From Micromonospora globbae (GTDB lineage Bacteria; Actinomycetota; Actinomycetes; Mycobacteriales; Micromonosporaceae): a stretch of DNA of 64,000 nt. The notes beneath the pieces are model-generated. The model searched no databases, was not told where the DNA came from, and was given only the letters and a program-made list of their open reading frames with translations. Positions 1 through 7,644 of this stretch are shown in pieces; positions within the stretch are counted from its first letter, which is position 1, and each line of letters begins with the position of its first letter. The position numbers and the translations under genes are program-made. The stretch is from assembly GCF_003610785.1 (NCBI RefSeq), contig NZ_RAQQ01000007.1, forward strand, positions 1 through 64,000, read 5' to 3'.

Positions 1-1
1 G

Positions 2-169
2 GTCATCGCGTACTCCGTCCTCTGCGTGTTCTTGGTCGTTCACACAGAGACTCACGCGATGACCCACCCCTATCTCGGCGGCACGCCGTGGCAGGTCAGC
101 TTCTACACCACCCGGCGGGACGCAACCCCGGGGGGCGGACCTCAGGGATCCCGAACTTACAAGTACTAG
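2..169 (+). CDS. C-terminal part of an unrecognised ORF entering from the left edge
   Basis: An open frame enters from outside the window and ends at TAG 167-169. Up to about base 125 its third codon positions are nearly all G or C, as in real genes here. The peptide starts with a hydrophobic run (VIAYSVLCVFLVV) and continues into THPYLGGTPWQVSFY. An internal ATG at 59 would give only 36 residues. I do not recognise a family. The last codons run through the degenerate first repeat of the CRISPR-like array, so the natural C-terminus may have been lost. It could also be chance openness in GC-rich DNA. Confidence 0.35.
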   Translation, partial: VIAYSVLCVFLVVHTETHAMTHPYLGGTPWQVSFYTTRRDATPGGGPQGSRTYKY

Positions 170-262
170 TAAGTTGCCGTCCCTGCGCGCGTGGGGCGGA
201 CGTCAGGTGTCCCACCTGGGACACCTGAAAGGTCTTCCCGTCCCTGCGCGCGTGGGGCGGAC
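113..262 (-). CRISPR. Two-spacer CRISPR-like mini-array (type I-E geometry), no cas genes in the window
   Basis: Two 28-bp repeats, 174-201 and 235-262, differ at one base and share the 25-bp core from 177/238. A third, degenerate copy at 113-140 keeps only the GGGGCGGAC end. The three copies end at 140, 201 and 262, an exact 61-bp period, leaving 33-bp unlike spacers at 141-173 and 202-234. A 28-bp repeat with a 33-bp spacer is typical of actinobacterial type I-E arrays. Read on the minus strand the repeat begins GTCCGCCCC. The decayed copy would then be the leader-distal end and the leader would lie to the right of 262. Both spacers contain inverted repeats, which is unusual. No cas gene is visible, so it is orphan or belongs to genes to the left. 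Confidence 0.55.
203..228. repeat. Inverted repeat inside a spacer, 11-bp arms
   Basis: TCAGGTGTCCC at 203-213 and GGGACACCTGA at 218-228 are exact inverted arms around a 4-base loop. The dyad fills most of the 202-234 spacer, so the spacer may have been taken from an operator or terminator, or the region may be a cluster of protein-binding sites rather than a CRISPR array. Confidence 0.7.
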
Positions 263-306
263 ACTTCCCGACCAGCTCCGGCACGCCCCGGTCTTGAGCG
301 GTCCCG

Positions 307-344
307 CCCCACCAGTTCCTCCTTGCAAGGAGGAACTGGTGGGG
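307..344. repeat. Perfect 38-bp palindrome
   Basis: A perfect palindrome without a loop: CCCCACCAGTTCCTCCTTG at 307-325 followed by its exact reverse complement to 344. It lies between the array-like repeats and the ParB-like remnant. With no loop and no T-tract, a protein-binding or cruciform site is more likely than a classical terminator. Confidence 0.8.
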
Positions 345-366
345 GGCGAGGTCGGTGCGCGTTCCC

Positions 367-480
367 TTGAACCTTCCGCGCCCTCTTGACCGACGCTTCG
401 CCAACGTTCAGCATCTCGGCAGCCGCGGCACGGTTAACGTGCAAATTTGCATCTTTTCCGGGCCGGCCGCGCTCGTACTG
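367..480 (-). pseudogene. Remnant of a ParB-like / plasmid helix-turn-helix protein
   Basis: The minus-strand frame encodes a stretch reading KDANLHVNRAAAAEMLNV followed by GEASVKRARKVQ. This matches the helix-turn-helix found in ParB-like and plasmid-control proteins of actinobacterial elements (pattern AAxMLNVxxxSVxRAxKV). No plausible start with a ribosome site lies upstream, and after KVQ the frame enters low-quality sequence over the 38-bp palindrome, so both ends appear lost. It is the only trace of a replication or partition function beside the transfer-type genes to the right. Identification rests on the motif alone. Confidence 0.45.
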
Positions 481-488
481 CGCGATCC

Positions 489-514
489 GCAGGTTCGCAC
501 TAGTGCGAACCTGC
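489..514. repeat. Perfect 26-bp palindrome centred on ACTAGT
   Basis: GCAGGTTCGCACT at 489-501 is followed directly by its reverse complement to 514. The centre ACTAGT resembles the centre of the imperfect dyad at 154-175. It lies between the truncated DUF2637 gene and the ParB-like remnant, where an operator for an element-encoded repressor would be expected. Confidence 0.75.
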
Positions 515-545
515 CGGATTCACGTCGCGGCGCGGACGGCAAGGT

Positions 546-647
546 CTACCCGGCGAAGCGGTCGGCCATGTGCGCGTAGCTGGCGACCGCGGCCACCCCG
601 GCGACAACTGCCGCCGAGGTGGCCCGCGCGTACCGGGTGAGGGTCAC
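546..647 (-). pseudogene. N-terminal fragment of a DUF2637 (Spd-type) transfer protein
   Basis: GTG at 647 overlaps the stop of the upstream gene (GTGA, 644-647). The 33-residue product contains AAVVAGVAAVASYAHM, like the first membrane segment of DUF2637 proteins, which sit in transfer regions of actinobacterial conjugative plasmids and AICEs. Family members usually run to about 200 residues or more with several membrane helices. Here a TAG at 546-548 ends the frame right after the first helix. The fused operon layout argues that the gene was once intact and lost its 3' part by deletion. Confidence 0.55.
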
Positions 648-1192
648 TCGGCGCCGCCCTGCAACCACCGCTCCACCTCGTCGGCCAGGTCGCCGGGGTC
701 GACGTCGGCGAGCGGGGTCACGCCCGCCGACCCCGCCACGTCGAGCAGGTCCTCGCACTGCCACTCGCGGACGAGCTGGCGGGCCGCGTCGATGCCGCCA
801 TCCTCCAGCGCCGCGGACAACTGCCGGAACCGTTCCGGGTCCGCGGCCCGCGCCCGGTACATCAGGTCCAGGTCTTCCCACCGCTTCCGCTCGTCGATGC
901 GTCCGCAGTCGAAGCCGATCCGGAAGGACTCCATCACCTCCTCGGCGGTGTACGTGCCCAGGTCGGCGAGTTCTTCGCGGAGTTCCTTGCGGCCCGATTC
1001 CCGGCCCGTGTCGTAGCCGGCGTCGTACGCGTTCTCCCCGTCGAGGGCCTCGCGGGTTTCCTTCGCGCCCTGGTCCCAGCCCTTCGCCCACTGGATCGCC
1101 GGCCAGGCCGCCTGACGGGCGCGGGACACCTGGGCGGGCCGGCGGTACTGGGGGCCGGTGGGCTTCCACCAGCGGCCCGGACGGCGGCTCAC
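644..1192 (-). CDS. Hypothetical protein of a mobile-element operon
   Basis: This 182-residue, strongly acidic protein starts at GTG 1192, which overlaps the TGA of the preceding gene, and its own stop overlaps the next start. The centre holds a charged region with GYDTGRESGRKELREELADL and GFDCGRIDERKRW; the end is Asp/Glu rich. I see no signal peptide, membrane segment or catalytic motif and do not recognise the family. Double GTGA coupling with a DUF6907-like gene upstream and a DUF2637 fragment downstream places it in the conserved small-gene row of actinobacterial integrative elements. Confidence 0.75.
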   Translation of the reverse strand: MSRRPGRWWKPTGPQYRRPAQVSRARQAAWPAIQWAKGWDQGAKETREALDGENAYDAGYDTGRESGRKELREELADLGTYTAEEVMESFRIGFDCGRIDERKRWEDLDLMYRARAADPERFRQLSAALEDGGIDAARQLVREWQCEDLLDVAGSAGVTPLADVDPGDLADEVERWLQGGAE

Positions 1193-1491
1193 CGGGTGCC
1201 CCCGGCCGTCTTGATCAGCCGGCCGAGCTGGTGCCGGAGGATCCGCGCCTGCTCGACGAGCAGGTACGCGTAGTGGGTGTCCCCGTCGACGGTGGTTTCG
1301 AGGACGATGCTGTGCACGTCGAGCGTGTGCGCCTTCTCCAGCCACACCCTGACGGCGTCCTGGGCGCCCTCGGGCGTGGCCACGAGCGGCCGGGAGTGGT
1401 GCAGCGACTCGCCGACGCAGAGCCGCCCCTTGGCGCACCACCTCGGGCACGACGGGTGCTCTACCTGGGCAGGGTCGGTAGTCTTCTCCAC
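1189..1491 (-). CDS. DUF6907-like small protein
   Basis: One hundred residues from GTG 1491, chosen because AAGGAGG (plus-strand 1498-1504) lies six bases upstream. The N-terminal part has HPSCPRWCAKGRLCVG and a SLHHSRPL segment. The C-terminal part ends in YLLVEQARILRHQLGRLI, the Cys/His then Leu-Ala helix layout of DUF6907 proteins, which are common in Streptomyces and Micromonospora accessory DNA. Function is unknown; the Cys-x3-Cys and His-His residues could bind metal. It is the first gene of a three-gene overlapping minus-strand operon and lies next to the nei junction. Longer upstream frames lack a ribosome site and run into nei. Confidence 0.7.
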   Translation of the reverse strand: MEKTTDPAQVEHPSCPRWCAKGRLCVGESLHHSRPLVATPEGAQDAVRVWLEKAHTLDVHSIVLETTVDGDTHYAYLLVEQARILRHQLGRLIKTAGGTR

Positions 1492-1517
1492 GGGTTGCCT
1501 CCTTGCTAGGCGATCAA

Positions 1518-1555
1518 GGGGCCGGAGCACAGGTGTTGGCGCACCTGCCGGCCCC
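1518..1555. repeat. Two-part inverted repeat near the element end
   Basis: GGGGCCGG (1518-1525) pairs with CCGGCCCC (1548-1555), and CAGGTG (1530-1535) with CACCTG (1542-1547). The hairpin lies upstream of the minus-strand operon and about 45 bases from the inferred nei junction. It could be an integrase arm site, an operator or a 5' leader hairpin. Confidence 0.5.
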
Positions 1556-1589
1556 GACCTATTTCCCCCGGTCCTGGCGTGTGACCAAA

Positions 1590-1612
1590 TTTCAGTCAAC
1601 CGGGATCGGCAA
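1590..1612. other. Inferred integration junction inside nei
   Basis: From CCGGGATCGG (1600-1609) rightward the sequence reads as intact nei coding DNA (GIGNLYKCE). To the left, the frame encodes TKFQS, unlike the LAGIGN context of the family, and the DNA becomes less GC-rich (CAAATTTCAGTCAA, 1586-1599). The switch is sharp, as expected of a site-specific insertion with the attachment core within or just left of 1600-1612. The other half of nei should lie to the left of the window. Confidence 0.5.
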
Positions 1613-1928
1613 CCTCTACAAGTGTGAGCTGCTCTTCCTGCGCGGCGTCTCGCCGTGGACACCGGTGGGCGCGGTGCCGGACCTGCCCGGCCTCGTGGCG
1701 CTGGCCCACCGGCTGCTCGCCGCCAACCGGGGCCGCTGGACGCAGAGCAGCACCGGCTCACTGCACCGGGGGCAGACCACCTACGTGTACGGCCGGCGAG
1801 CCCAGCCCTGTCGCCGGTGCGGCACGGCGGTGCGCAAGGACGAGCAGGGCGAGCGCGTCACCTACTGGTGCCCGGTCTGCCAACCGGAGCACCCGCCGGC
1901 CGCCGTCCAGAATGGGACGATTGGGTAA
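1599..1928 (+). pseudogene. nei: C-terminal third of a Fpg/Nei family DNA glycosylase
   Basis: The frame from 1599 to TAA 1926-1928 encodes the end of the helix-two-turn-helix motif (GIGNLYKCE), the linker HRLLAANRGRW and a terminal zinc finger Cys-x2-Cys-x16-Cys-x2-Cys (CRRCG ... CPVCQ). This is the C-terminus of endonuclease VIII-type glycosylases, which remove oxidised bases. The N-terminal Pro/Glu catalytic residues and the beta sandwich, roughly 160 residues, are absent. The open frame upstream to 1503 is unrelated sequence. Gene disruption by the neighbouring element is the simplest reading. It is almost certainly inactive unless fused to a new N-terminus. Confidence 0.75.
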
Positions 1929-2049
1929 TTCCTAACCGGACCTCTTCCGTCGCATGCTGCGGTTGGACACTCACCGACCGTCAGCAGAGCAGGCGGACCG
2001 GGTCGCCACGCCGAGGTGGCGGCGGTCGCGCCCCGACCCGGGGAGAGCC

Positions 2050-5000
2050 ATGACGATGTTCCGCAGGCTCCGGGCCACCTGGACCGATCGCCTCGCCCGT
2101 GGTGGCGACGGCCCGACCGCCGACCGGTCGAGCGCCGTCCCGGCCGCCCGCACCGCCGAGGACCCGCTCGTCCCGGCGCCGGCCAGCCTGGATCCCGCCG
2201 CCGTGCCACGCTGCTTCGGACCGGTGCCGAACTTCGCCCGCAGCCCGCTGCCGGTCTGCGACGCCGACGGGCGGGTGCTGCCCGGCACCGGCCTGCGCAA
2301 GTTCGTCGACGCGCTGCCCGGCACCGGCCCGCTCCGCCGCACCGAGCTGGGCGGCTACCTGCCCGTGGCCGTGCCCGACACCATCACCTACCCCGGCTGC
2401 GACTACTACGAGATCGGCCTGCAGCAGTACGCCCAGCGGCTGCACCGGGACCTGCCGGCCACCCGGCTGCGCGGCTACCGCCAGCTCAACCTCGGCACCG
2501 ACGCGTCCGGGCACAACACCGTGGCGCCACCGGGCCGGCCGTGGCACCTCGGCCCGCTGATCCGCGCCCGGCGCGGCCGGCCGGTACGGGTCAAGTTCAT
2601 CAACCAACTCCCCACCGGCCGCGCCGGCGAGCTCTTCCTGCCGGTCGACGAGACCGTCGAGGGCGCCGGCATCGGGCCGCTCGACGGCCCGGCCCCGTAC
2701 CCGCAGAACCGCGCCGTGCTGCACCTCGCGGGCGCGCAGACCGGCTGGATCAGCGCGGGCAACCCGTGGCAGTGGATCACCCCGGCCGGCGAGATCACCC
2801 CGTACCCGACCGGCGTGGGCCTCACCCACGTGCCCGACATGCCGGCGCCCGGCGCCGGCGCCACCACGCTCTACTACCCCAACGAGCAGAGCGGCCGGTT
2901 CCTGTGGTTCCACGACAACACCCTGGGCCTGTCCCGGTTGACGGTCTACGCCGGCCAGATCGCGCTCTACCTGCTCACCGACCCGGTCGAGGAGCAGCTC
3001 GTGGCCGACGGGGTGCTGCCCGACGACGAGCTGCCGCTGGTCGTCCAGGACAAGACCTTCGTGCCGGACGACACGCAGCTCGCCGAGGAGGACCCGACCT
3101 GGGACCGGGACCGCTGGGGCGCCCGCGGCAGCCTCTGGCATCCCCACGTCTACCAGCCCCGGCAGAACCCGTACCGCGACGGCGGGTTGAACCCGACCGG
3201 CCGCTGGGACTACGGGCCGTGGTCGCGTACGGCCGACGGCGGGCCGGACCGCGAGAGCGGCGCGGTGGGCGGCACCGGCGCGGTGGGCGGCACCGACACG
3301 CCCGCGGCGCATCCCGGCCCCGGGCCCGTGCCCAACCCGCACCACGACCCCGTGGCCGCCGCCGACGAGCCACCGCTGACCCCGGGTGTGCCCCACCCGA
3401 GCGCCGTCCCCGAGGCGTTCGGCGACACCCCGCTGGTCAACGGGATCGCGTACCCGTACCTGGAGGTGGAGCCCCGGGCGTACCGGTTCCGGATCCTCAA
3501 CGCGTGCCTGGACCGCAGCCTCCACCTCCAGCTCTACCGGGCGGCCTCCGACGGTCCGATGTGGGACGACGAGGGCAACCTGCTCGACGCCGACGCCGGG
3601 GAGGTGCCGATGGTGCCGGCCGCGCACGCCGCCGGGCGGCCGGCGGACTGGCCCGTCGACGGGCGCGACGGCGGGGTGCCCGACCCGCGCGCCGCCGGGC
3701 CGGAGCTGATCCAGGTCGGCAACGACGGCGGTCTGCTGCCCGCGCCCGTGGTCATCCGCAACCGCCCGATCGGCTTCCGGTACGACCGGCGGGATCCCAC
3801 GGTCCTCAACGTCGACGGGCACGCCCTGCTGCTCGCCCCCGGCGAGCGGGCCGACGTGGTCGTGGACTTCTCCACCGTGCCGTCCGGCGGCACACTGATC
3901 CTCTACAACGACTGCCCGGCCCCGCTGCCCGGCTTCGACCCCCGCTACGACCACTACACCGACGCCCCGGACCGCACCGCGGAGGGCGGTGCGCCACCCA
4001 CCCGCCCCGGGTACGGCCCGAACACCCGCACCCTGCTCCAGTTCCGGGTACGCGGCACCCCGGCCGAGCCGTACGACCTGGGCCGGCTGCGGGAGCGACT
4101 GCCCCGGGCGTACGCGGCCAGCCAGCGCCCGCCGATCGTGCCGCAGCCGGCCTACGACGCGGCCATCGGCACCCGGACGCCTCGGGAGACAGTGGTGCCC
4201 GTGCACGCCGGCAGTGTCACGTTCACCCCGGCCGGCGGTGCCGTCCCGGTCACCGTGCCGGTCACCGTCAAGGCCGTGCAGCAGATCTTCGAGCCCGCGT
4301 ACGGCCGGCTGGCCGGCCGGCTCGGGGTGGCGTACCCGCACGCCGGGCCGCTCTCTCCCGCGACGCTGCCGCTGGGGCCCACCGACCCGGCCACCGAGAT
4401 CCTCTTCGCGGCCGACCCGGCGGTGCCGATCGGCGCGCCGGCCGACGGCACCCAGATCTGGCGGATCGTCGGCAACAGCCGGCAGACCGAGGCACTGCGC
4501 CTGGACGGCTGCGACCTCCAGGTGGTCAACCGGGTCGGCCGGGACGGCACGATCCGCCCGCCGGAGCCCGGCGAGCTGGGCTGGAAGGAGGTCGTACGGG
4601 TCAACCCCGGTGAGGACCTGATCGTGGCGCTGCGACCGGTCACCCCGACGCTGCCGTTCAAGATCGGCGACAGCGTACGGCTGCTCGACCCGACCCGTCC
4701 GGCCGGCGCCCGCACCGGCTCGGCCCCGGTGAGCCCCGTCGACGGGCGGCCGGCCCCCGTGGTGAACCAGCTCGTGAACCTCGGCTGGGAGTACCGCTGG
4801 CACAGCCAGCTCGGCGGCCGCCGCGACGCCGGGATGAGCCGGCCCCTCGTCCTGCGGGTCTCCCCCAAGGCGCCCACCGGGCTCACCGCGACGCCCGCAC
4901 CCGGCTCGGCCACCGCCCTGCCCGCCATCACGCTGGCCTGGACGGGCAACGGGGGCCGCCCGGCGGCCACCAGCCACCTGCTTCAGCGGGCCACCGACCC

Positions 5001-5736
5001 CACGTTCAGCACCGGGGTCACGGCCATCACGGTGGCGGCCACCGCGACCCGCTACACCGACGCCACCGTCACCCCCGGCGTCACCTACCACTACCGGATC
5101 CGCGCCGAGAACGCGGTCAGCTGCTCGTCCTGGTCCAACAGCGTGCCGGCGTCGGTGCACCTGACCGCCCCGGCCGGGGTCACCGCCGCCGTCCCGCCGG
5201 CCGCGCCGCTGCGCGTCGCCGTGCGCTGGTCGAACCGCTCCTTCGCGACCGGCATCGACGTGCAGCGGGCCACCAACCCGACCTTCACGAGCGGCCCGGG
5301 CACCACCGCCATCGGCGTGGGCGACAACCACCTGGACACGGCGGTGGCGCCGGACACCACGTACTACTACCGGGTGCGGACCACCTATCTCGGCGCCGCC
5401 TCGCCCTGGTCGACGGTGGCGACCGTGACCACCCCGTCGGCCCCCGTCGTCCCGGACGCGGTGACCGCCTCCGCGGGCGCGGCGGGGCCGGACACCGCCA
5501 CGGTGATCCTCGGCTGGTCGGCGGGGACGGCGGCCGGGCCGGGCGCCGGGTTCATCGTGCAGCGGGCCGTCGACCCGGCGTTCACCCACGACGTGGCGAC
5601 GTTCACCGTCACCGGACGGGGGTTCACCAACACGGGCCTGGCCCGCGGGGTCACCTACCACTACCGGGTCCGCGCCTACAACGTGGTCGGCAGCTCGGGC
5701 TTCACGGCACCGGTCGCCGTCACGACCCCGCCGTGA
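2050..5736 (+). CDS. Multicopper-oxidase-like protein with lost copper ligands and three Fn3 domains
   Basis: The product has 1228 residues from ATG 2050, preceded by GGGGAGAG. Residues about 1-930 follow the cupredoxin scaffold of large actinobacterial multicopper oxidases, with conserved segments such as LPLVVQDKTFVPDD, YPYLEVEPRAYRFRILN, GYGPNTRTLLQ and GELGWKE. The copper sites are not conserved. The usual HLHG is HLAG (His225), the YHDHA motif is FHDNT (His288), the HxxHxH cluster is EALRLD (814-819), and WHCHxxxHE is WHSQLGGRR (His918). Only three of the roughly ten ligand histidines remain and the type-1 Cys is lost. Residues 940-1228 form three fibronectin type III repeats. No signal peptide is obvious. 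A structural or binding role is likelier than oxidation. An in-frame ATG at 1954 lacks a ribosome site. Confidence 0.85.
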   Translation: MTMFRRLRATWTDRLARGGDGPTADRSSAVPAARTAEDPLVPAPASLDPAAVPRCFGPVPNFARSPLPVCDADGRVLPGTGLRKFVDALPGTGPLRRTELGGYLPVAVPDTITYPGCDYYEIGLQQYAQRLHRDLPATRLRGYRQLNLGTDASGHNTVAPPGRPWHLGPLIRARRGRPVRVKFINQLPTGRAGELFLPVDETVEGAGIGPLDGPAPYPQNRAVLHLAGAQTGWISAGNPWQWITPAGEITPYPTGVGLTHVPDMPAPGAGATTLYYPNEQSGRFLWFHDNTLGLSRLTVYAGQIALYLLTDPVEEQLVADGVLPDDELPLVVQDKTFVPDDTQLAEEDPTWDRDRWGARGSLWHPHVYQPRQNPYRDGGLNPTGRWDYGPWSRTADGGPDRESGAVGGTGAVGGTDTPAAHPGPGPVPNPHHDPVAAADEPPLTPGVPHPSAVPEAFGDTPLVNGIAYPYLEVEPRAYRFRILNACLDRSLHLQLYRAASDGPMWDDEGNLLDADAGEVPMVPAAHAAGRPADWPVDGRDGGVPDPRAAGPELIQVGNDGGLLPAPVVIRNRPIGFRYDRRDPTVLNVDGHALLLAPGERADVVVDFSTVPSGGTLILYNDCPAPLPGFDPRYDHYTDAPDRTAEGGAPPTRPGYGPNTRTLLQFRVRGTPAEPYDLGRLRERLPRAYAASQRPPIVPQPAYDAAIGTRTPRETVVPVHAGSVTFTPAGGAVPVTVPVTVKAVQQIFEPAYGRLAGRLGVAYPHAGPLSPATLPLGPTDPATEILFAADPAVPIGAPADGTQIWRIVGNSRQTEALRLDGCDLQVVNRVGRDGTIRPPEPGELGWKEVVRVNPGEDLIVALRPVTPTLPFKIGDSVRLLDPTRPAGARTGSAPVSPVDGRPAPVVNQLVNLGWEYRWHSQLGGRRDAGMSRPLVLRVSPKAPTGLTATPAPGSATALPAITLAWTGNGGRPAATSHLLQRATDPTFSTGVTAITVAATATRYTDATVTPGVTYHYRIRAENAVSCSSWSNSVPASVHLTAPAGVTAAVPPAAPLRVAVRWSNRSFATGIDVQRATNPTFTSGPGTTAIGVGDNHLDTAVAPDTTYYYRVRTTYLGAASPWSTVATVTTPSAPVVPDAVTASAGAAGPDTATVILGWSAGTAAGPGAGFIVQRAVDPAFTHDVATFTVTGRGFTNTGLARGVTYHYRVRAYNVVGSSGFTAPVAVTTPP

Positions 5737-5748
5737 CCGTCCGCCGCG

Positions 5749-6561
5749 TCAGCGGCTGGGGGCGCGCAGGGGATCGCCGACCGTACGCAGCTCGGACAGC
5801 GCCGTGGCGACGCCGTGCAGCAGGTCGGCCGCCTCGGTGAGGCGGGACGCGGCCGGGTGCGGCGCGTCGGGTCGGGCGTCCTCGGCCACGTAGCCCGCGG
5901 CGGCCACCACGAGCCGCTCGTACGCGGCCACGCCGCTCTCCAACTGCTCGGTCAGCACGCGGTGCGCCTCGGCGAGCGGCGCCCGCGCGTCCGGCGGGGC
6001 CAGCCGCAGGGCCCGCTCGACGCTCGCGACCCGGTGGGCCAGCTCCCGAAGCGACCGGTCGGCCGCACCGGCCTCCTGCGCGGCCGGCTCGGCGAGCCCG
6101 GTGAGCCGGTGCCGCATCCCGTCGAGGGTCAGCGCCGCCCGGTCCAGCCGCGCCCACGGCTCGGACGCGCTGGTGCCCCGCAACGCCACTCGGGCACGGA
6201 CCCGGCGGACCTCGGCGAGCACCCCGGGACCGGCCGGCAGCCGCTCGACCGCGGCGACCAGTCGGGCCCGGGACCGGGCGGCGGCCTGCGCCGGGTCGGG
6301 CGGCGGGGGAGCCGGCCGGGCGCGCAGCGCCCGCAGGTCGACCCAGCGCCAGGCGGCGAGCACCACGGCGCTGCCCGCCGCGCCGGCCCAGGCCGCGTCG
6401 GGCAGCCCGACCCCGGCGTACGGGGTGAGGACGGCCGTGGCGCCGCCGAGGCCGCCGGCCAGCACGGTCCAGCGCCGGGCGGACCGGCGCAGCCGGGCCA
6501 GGCTCCGGAAGTACCGCGTACGCTCGTCTGCCACCCTGACCTCCTCGATCGGTCCGCTCAC
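5749..6561 (-). CDS. pspM: PspM-like membrane partner of PspA
   Basis: This 270-residue protein starts at ATG 6561, overlapping the TGA of pspA (ATGA). Two hydrophobic segments lie near residues 35-75, followed by a long Ala/Arg/Leu-rich helical region suited to coiled coil. Gene order clgR-pspA-then-membrane-protein matches the mycobacterial envelope-stress locus, where the membrane protein (Rv2743c, PspM) anchors and controls PspA. Sequence conservation in this family is low, so the name rests mainly on order, size and topology. The stop lies 12 bases from that of the convergent multicopper-oxidase-like gene. Confidence 0.7.
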   Translation of the reverse strand: MSGPIEEVRVADERTRYFRSLARLRRSARRWTVLAGGLGGATAVLTPYAGVGLPDAAWAGAAGSAVVLAAWRWVDLRALRARPAPPPPDPAQAAARSRARLVAAVERLPAGPGVLAEVRRVRARVALRGTSASEPWARLDRAALTLDGMRHRLTGLAEPAAQEAGAADRSLRELAHRVASVERALRLAPPDARAPLAEAHRVLTEQLESGVAAYERLVVAAAGYVAEDARPDAPHPAASRLTEAADLLHGVATALSELRTVGDPLRAPSR

Positions 6562-7445
6562 CCGGCGGCGGTGGTGTCCCCGGTGCCCCGCTCGCGCGCC
6601 ATCGTCGCGCGGATCTCGTCGAGCCGGGCCGCGGCGGCCGGATCGGCGGCCGGCGGGGCCTGCTGCTCCACGCCGGGTCGCTGCTGCTGCGCCCCCGCCC
6701 GCTGCTGCTGGGCGCCGAGCTGCTCGCCGGCCATGCTCGCCCGGATCTGCTCCAGCCGGGCCGAGCCGGCCGAGTCCAGCGTCGCCTTCTGGATCTCCAG
6801 CATCCGCCCCTCGGCCGAGTTGCCGGCCAGCTCGGCGCGGCCCATCGCGTTGGCGTACCGGCGCTCGATCCGGTCACGCACCTCGTCGAGGCTCGGCGTG
6901 GTGCCCGGCGCCGTGAGCGCCGACATCGACTCCAGCGAGCGGGCCACGCTCTCCTGCATCTTCGCCTGCTCCAGCTGGCTGAGCAGCCGGGTGCGCTCGG
7001 CGAGGCGCTGCTGGAGGATCATCGAGTTGTTCTCGACGGCGCGGCGGGCCTGCGCGGCGGCACCCAGCGCCTGGTCGTGCAGCGTCTTCAGGTCCTCGGC
7101 GGCCTGCTCGGCGGAGACCAACTGGGTGGCCAGGGTCTGCGCCGACTGCTCGTAGCGCCCCGCCTCGGCGTCATCGCCCCGGGCCCGGGCCTGGTCGGCC
7201 AGCACCAGCGCCTGCCGCGCGTTCGCCTGGAGGCGCTCGACCTCCGACATCTGCCGGGAGAGCTTCATCTCCAGCTGGCGCTGGTTGCCGATGACCGCCG
7301 CGGCCTGCTGCACGAGCGCCTGGTGCTGGCGCTGCGCCTCCTCGATGGCCTGCTGGATCTGGACCTTGGGATCGGCGTGCTCGTCGATCCGGGCGCCGAA
7401 GAGCGCCATCAGGTACTTCCATCCCTTGACGAACGGGTTCGCCAT
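6558..7445 (-). CDS. pspA: PspA/IM30 phage-shock protein A
   Basis: A 295-residue PspA/IM30 protein starting [20 protein letters not shown], the amphipathic N-terminal helix that binds stressed membrane. Residues 25-220 are the heptad-rich coiled coil ([15 protein letters not shown] ... [12 protein letters not shown]). The C-terminal 75 residues are a Gln/Pro/Ala-rich extension with two [22 protein letters not shown] repeats. PspA polymerises on the inner membrane to limit proton leakage. The upstream gene is a ClgR-type regulator that activates psp in mycobacteria. A CGC-N5-GCG box at 7580-7590 upstream of the start could be its site. The start follows GAGGGG. Confidence 0.92.
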   Translation of the reverse strand: MANPFVKGWKYLMALFGARIDEHADPKVQIQQAIEEAQRQHQALVQQAAAVIGNQRQLEMKLSRQMSEVERLQANARQALVLADQARARGDDAEAGRYEQSAQTLATQLVSAEQAAEDLKTLHDQALGAAAQARRAVENNSMILQQRLAERTRLLSQLEQAKMQESVARSLESMSALTAPGTTPSLDEVRDRIERRYANAMGRAELAGNSAEGRMLEIQKATLDSAGSARLEQIRASMAGEQLGAQQQRAGAQQQRPGVEQQAPPAADPAAAARLDEIRATMARERGTGDTTAAG

Positions 7446-7579
7446 CTGCGCCGTATCCCCTCAGTAGCGTCGCTCCGCCCGAACCGTGCCGGGCGGACGA
7501 CGGGCCACCGGCGCGGCCGCCTCACCATCGTCCCAGCCGGACGCCAGGCCGGCACCCGTACCGTGCGAGCGGGCGGCGT

Positions 7580-7590
7580 CGCCGTCTGCG
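7580..7590 (-). promoter_or_regulatory. Candidate ClgR box upstream of pspA
   Basis: The minus strand reads CGCAGACGGCG, a CGC-N5-GCG match to the ClgR consensus with four of five preferred inner bases as I recall it. It lies about 135 bases before the pspA start in a 199-bp gap that otherwise holds no gene. Short and GC-rich, so chance occurrence is possible. Confidence 0.3.
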
Positions 7591-7644
7591 ATCAACCCTA
7601 CGCGGGCCGGGCCAGGCGGGCCACGTACGCGACGAGAGCGGGAT

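Noticed and set aside
1981..5661. 1226-codon minus-strand open frame opposite the multicopper-oxidase-like gene
   Set aside because: It mirrors the GC-rich third positions of the plus-strand gene, has no recognisable domain and no ribosome site, and the plus frame shows family motifs throughout.
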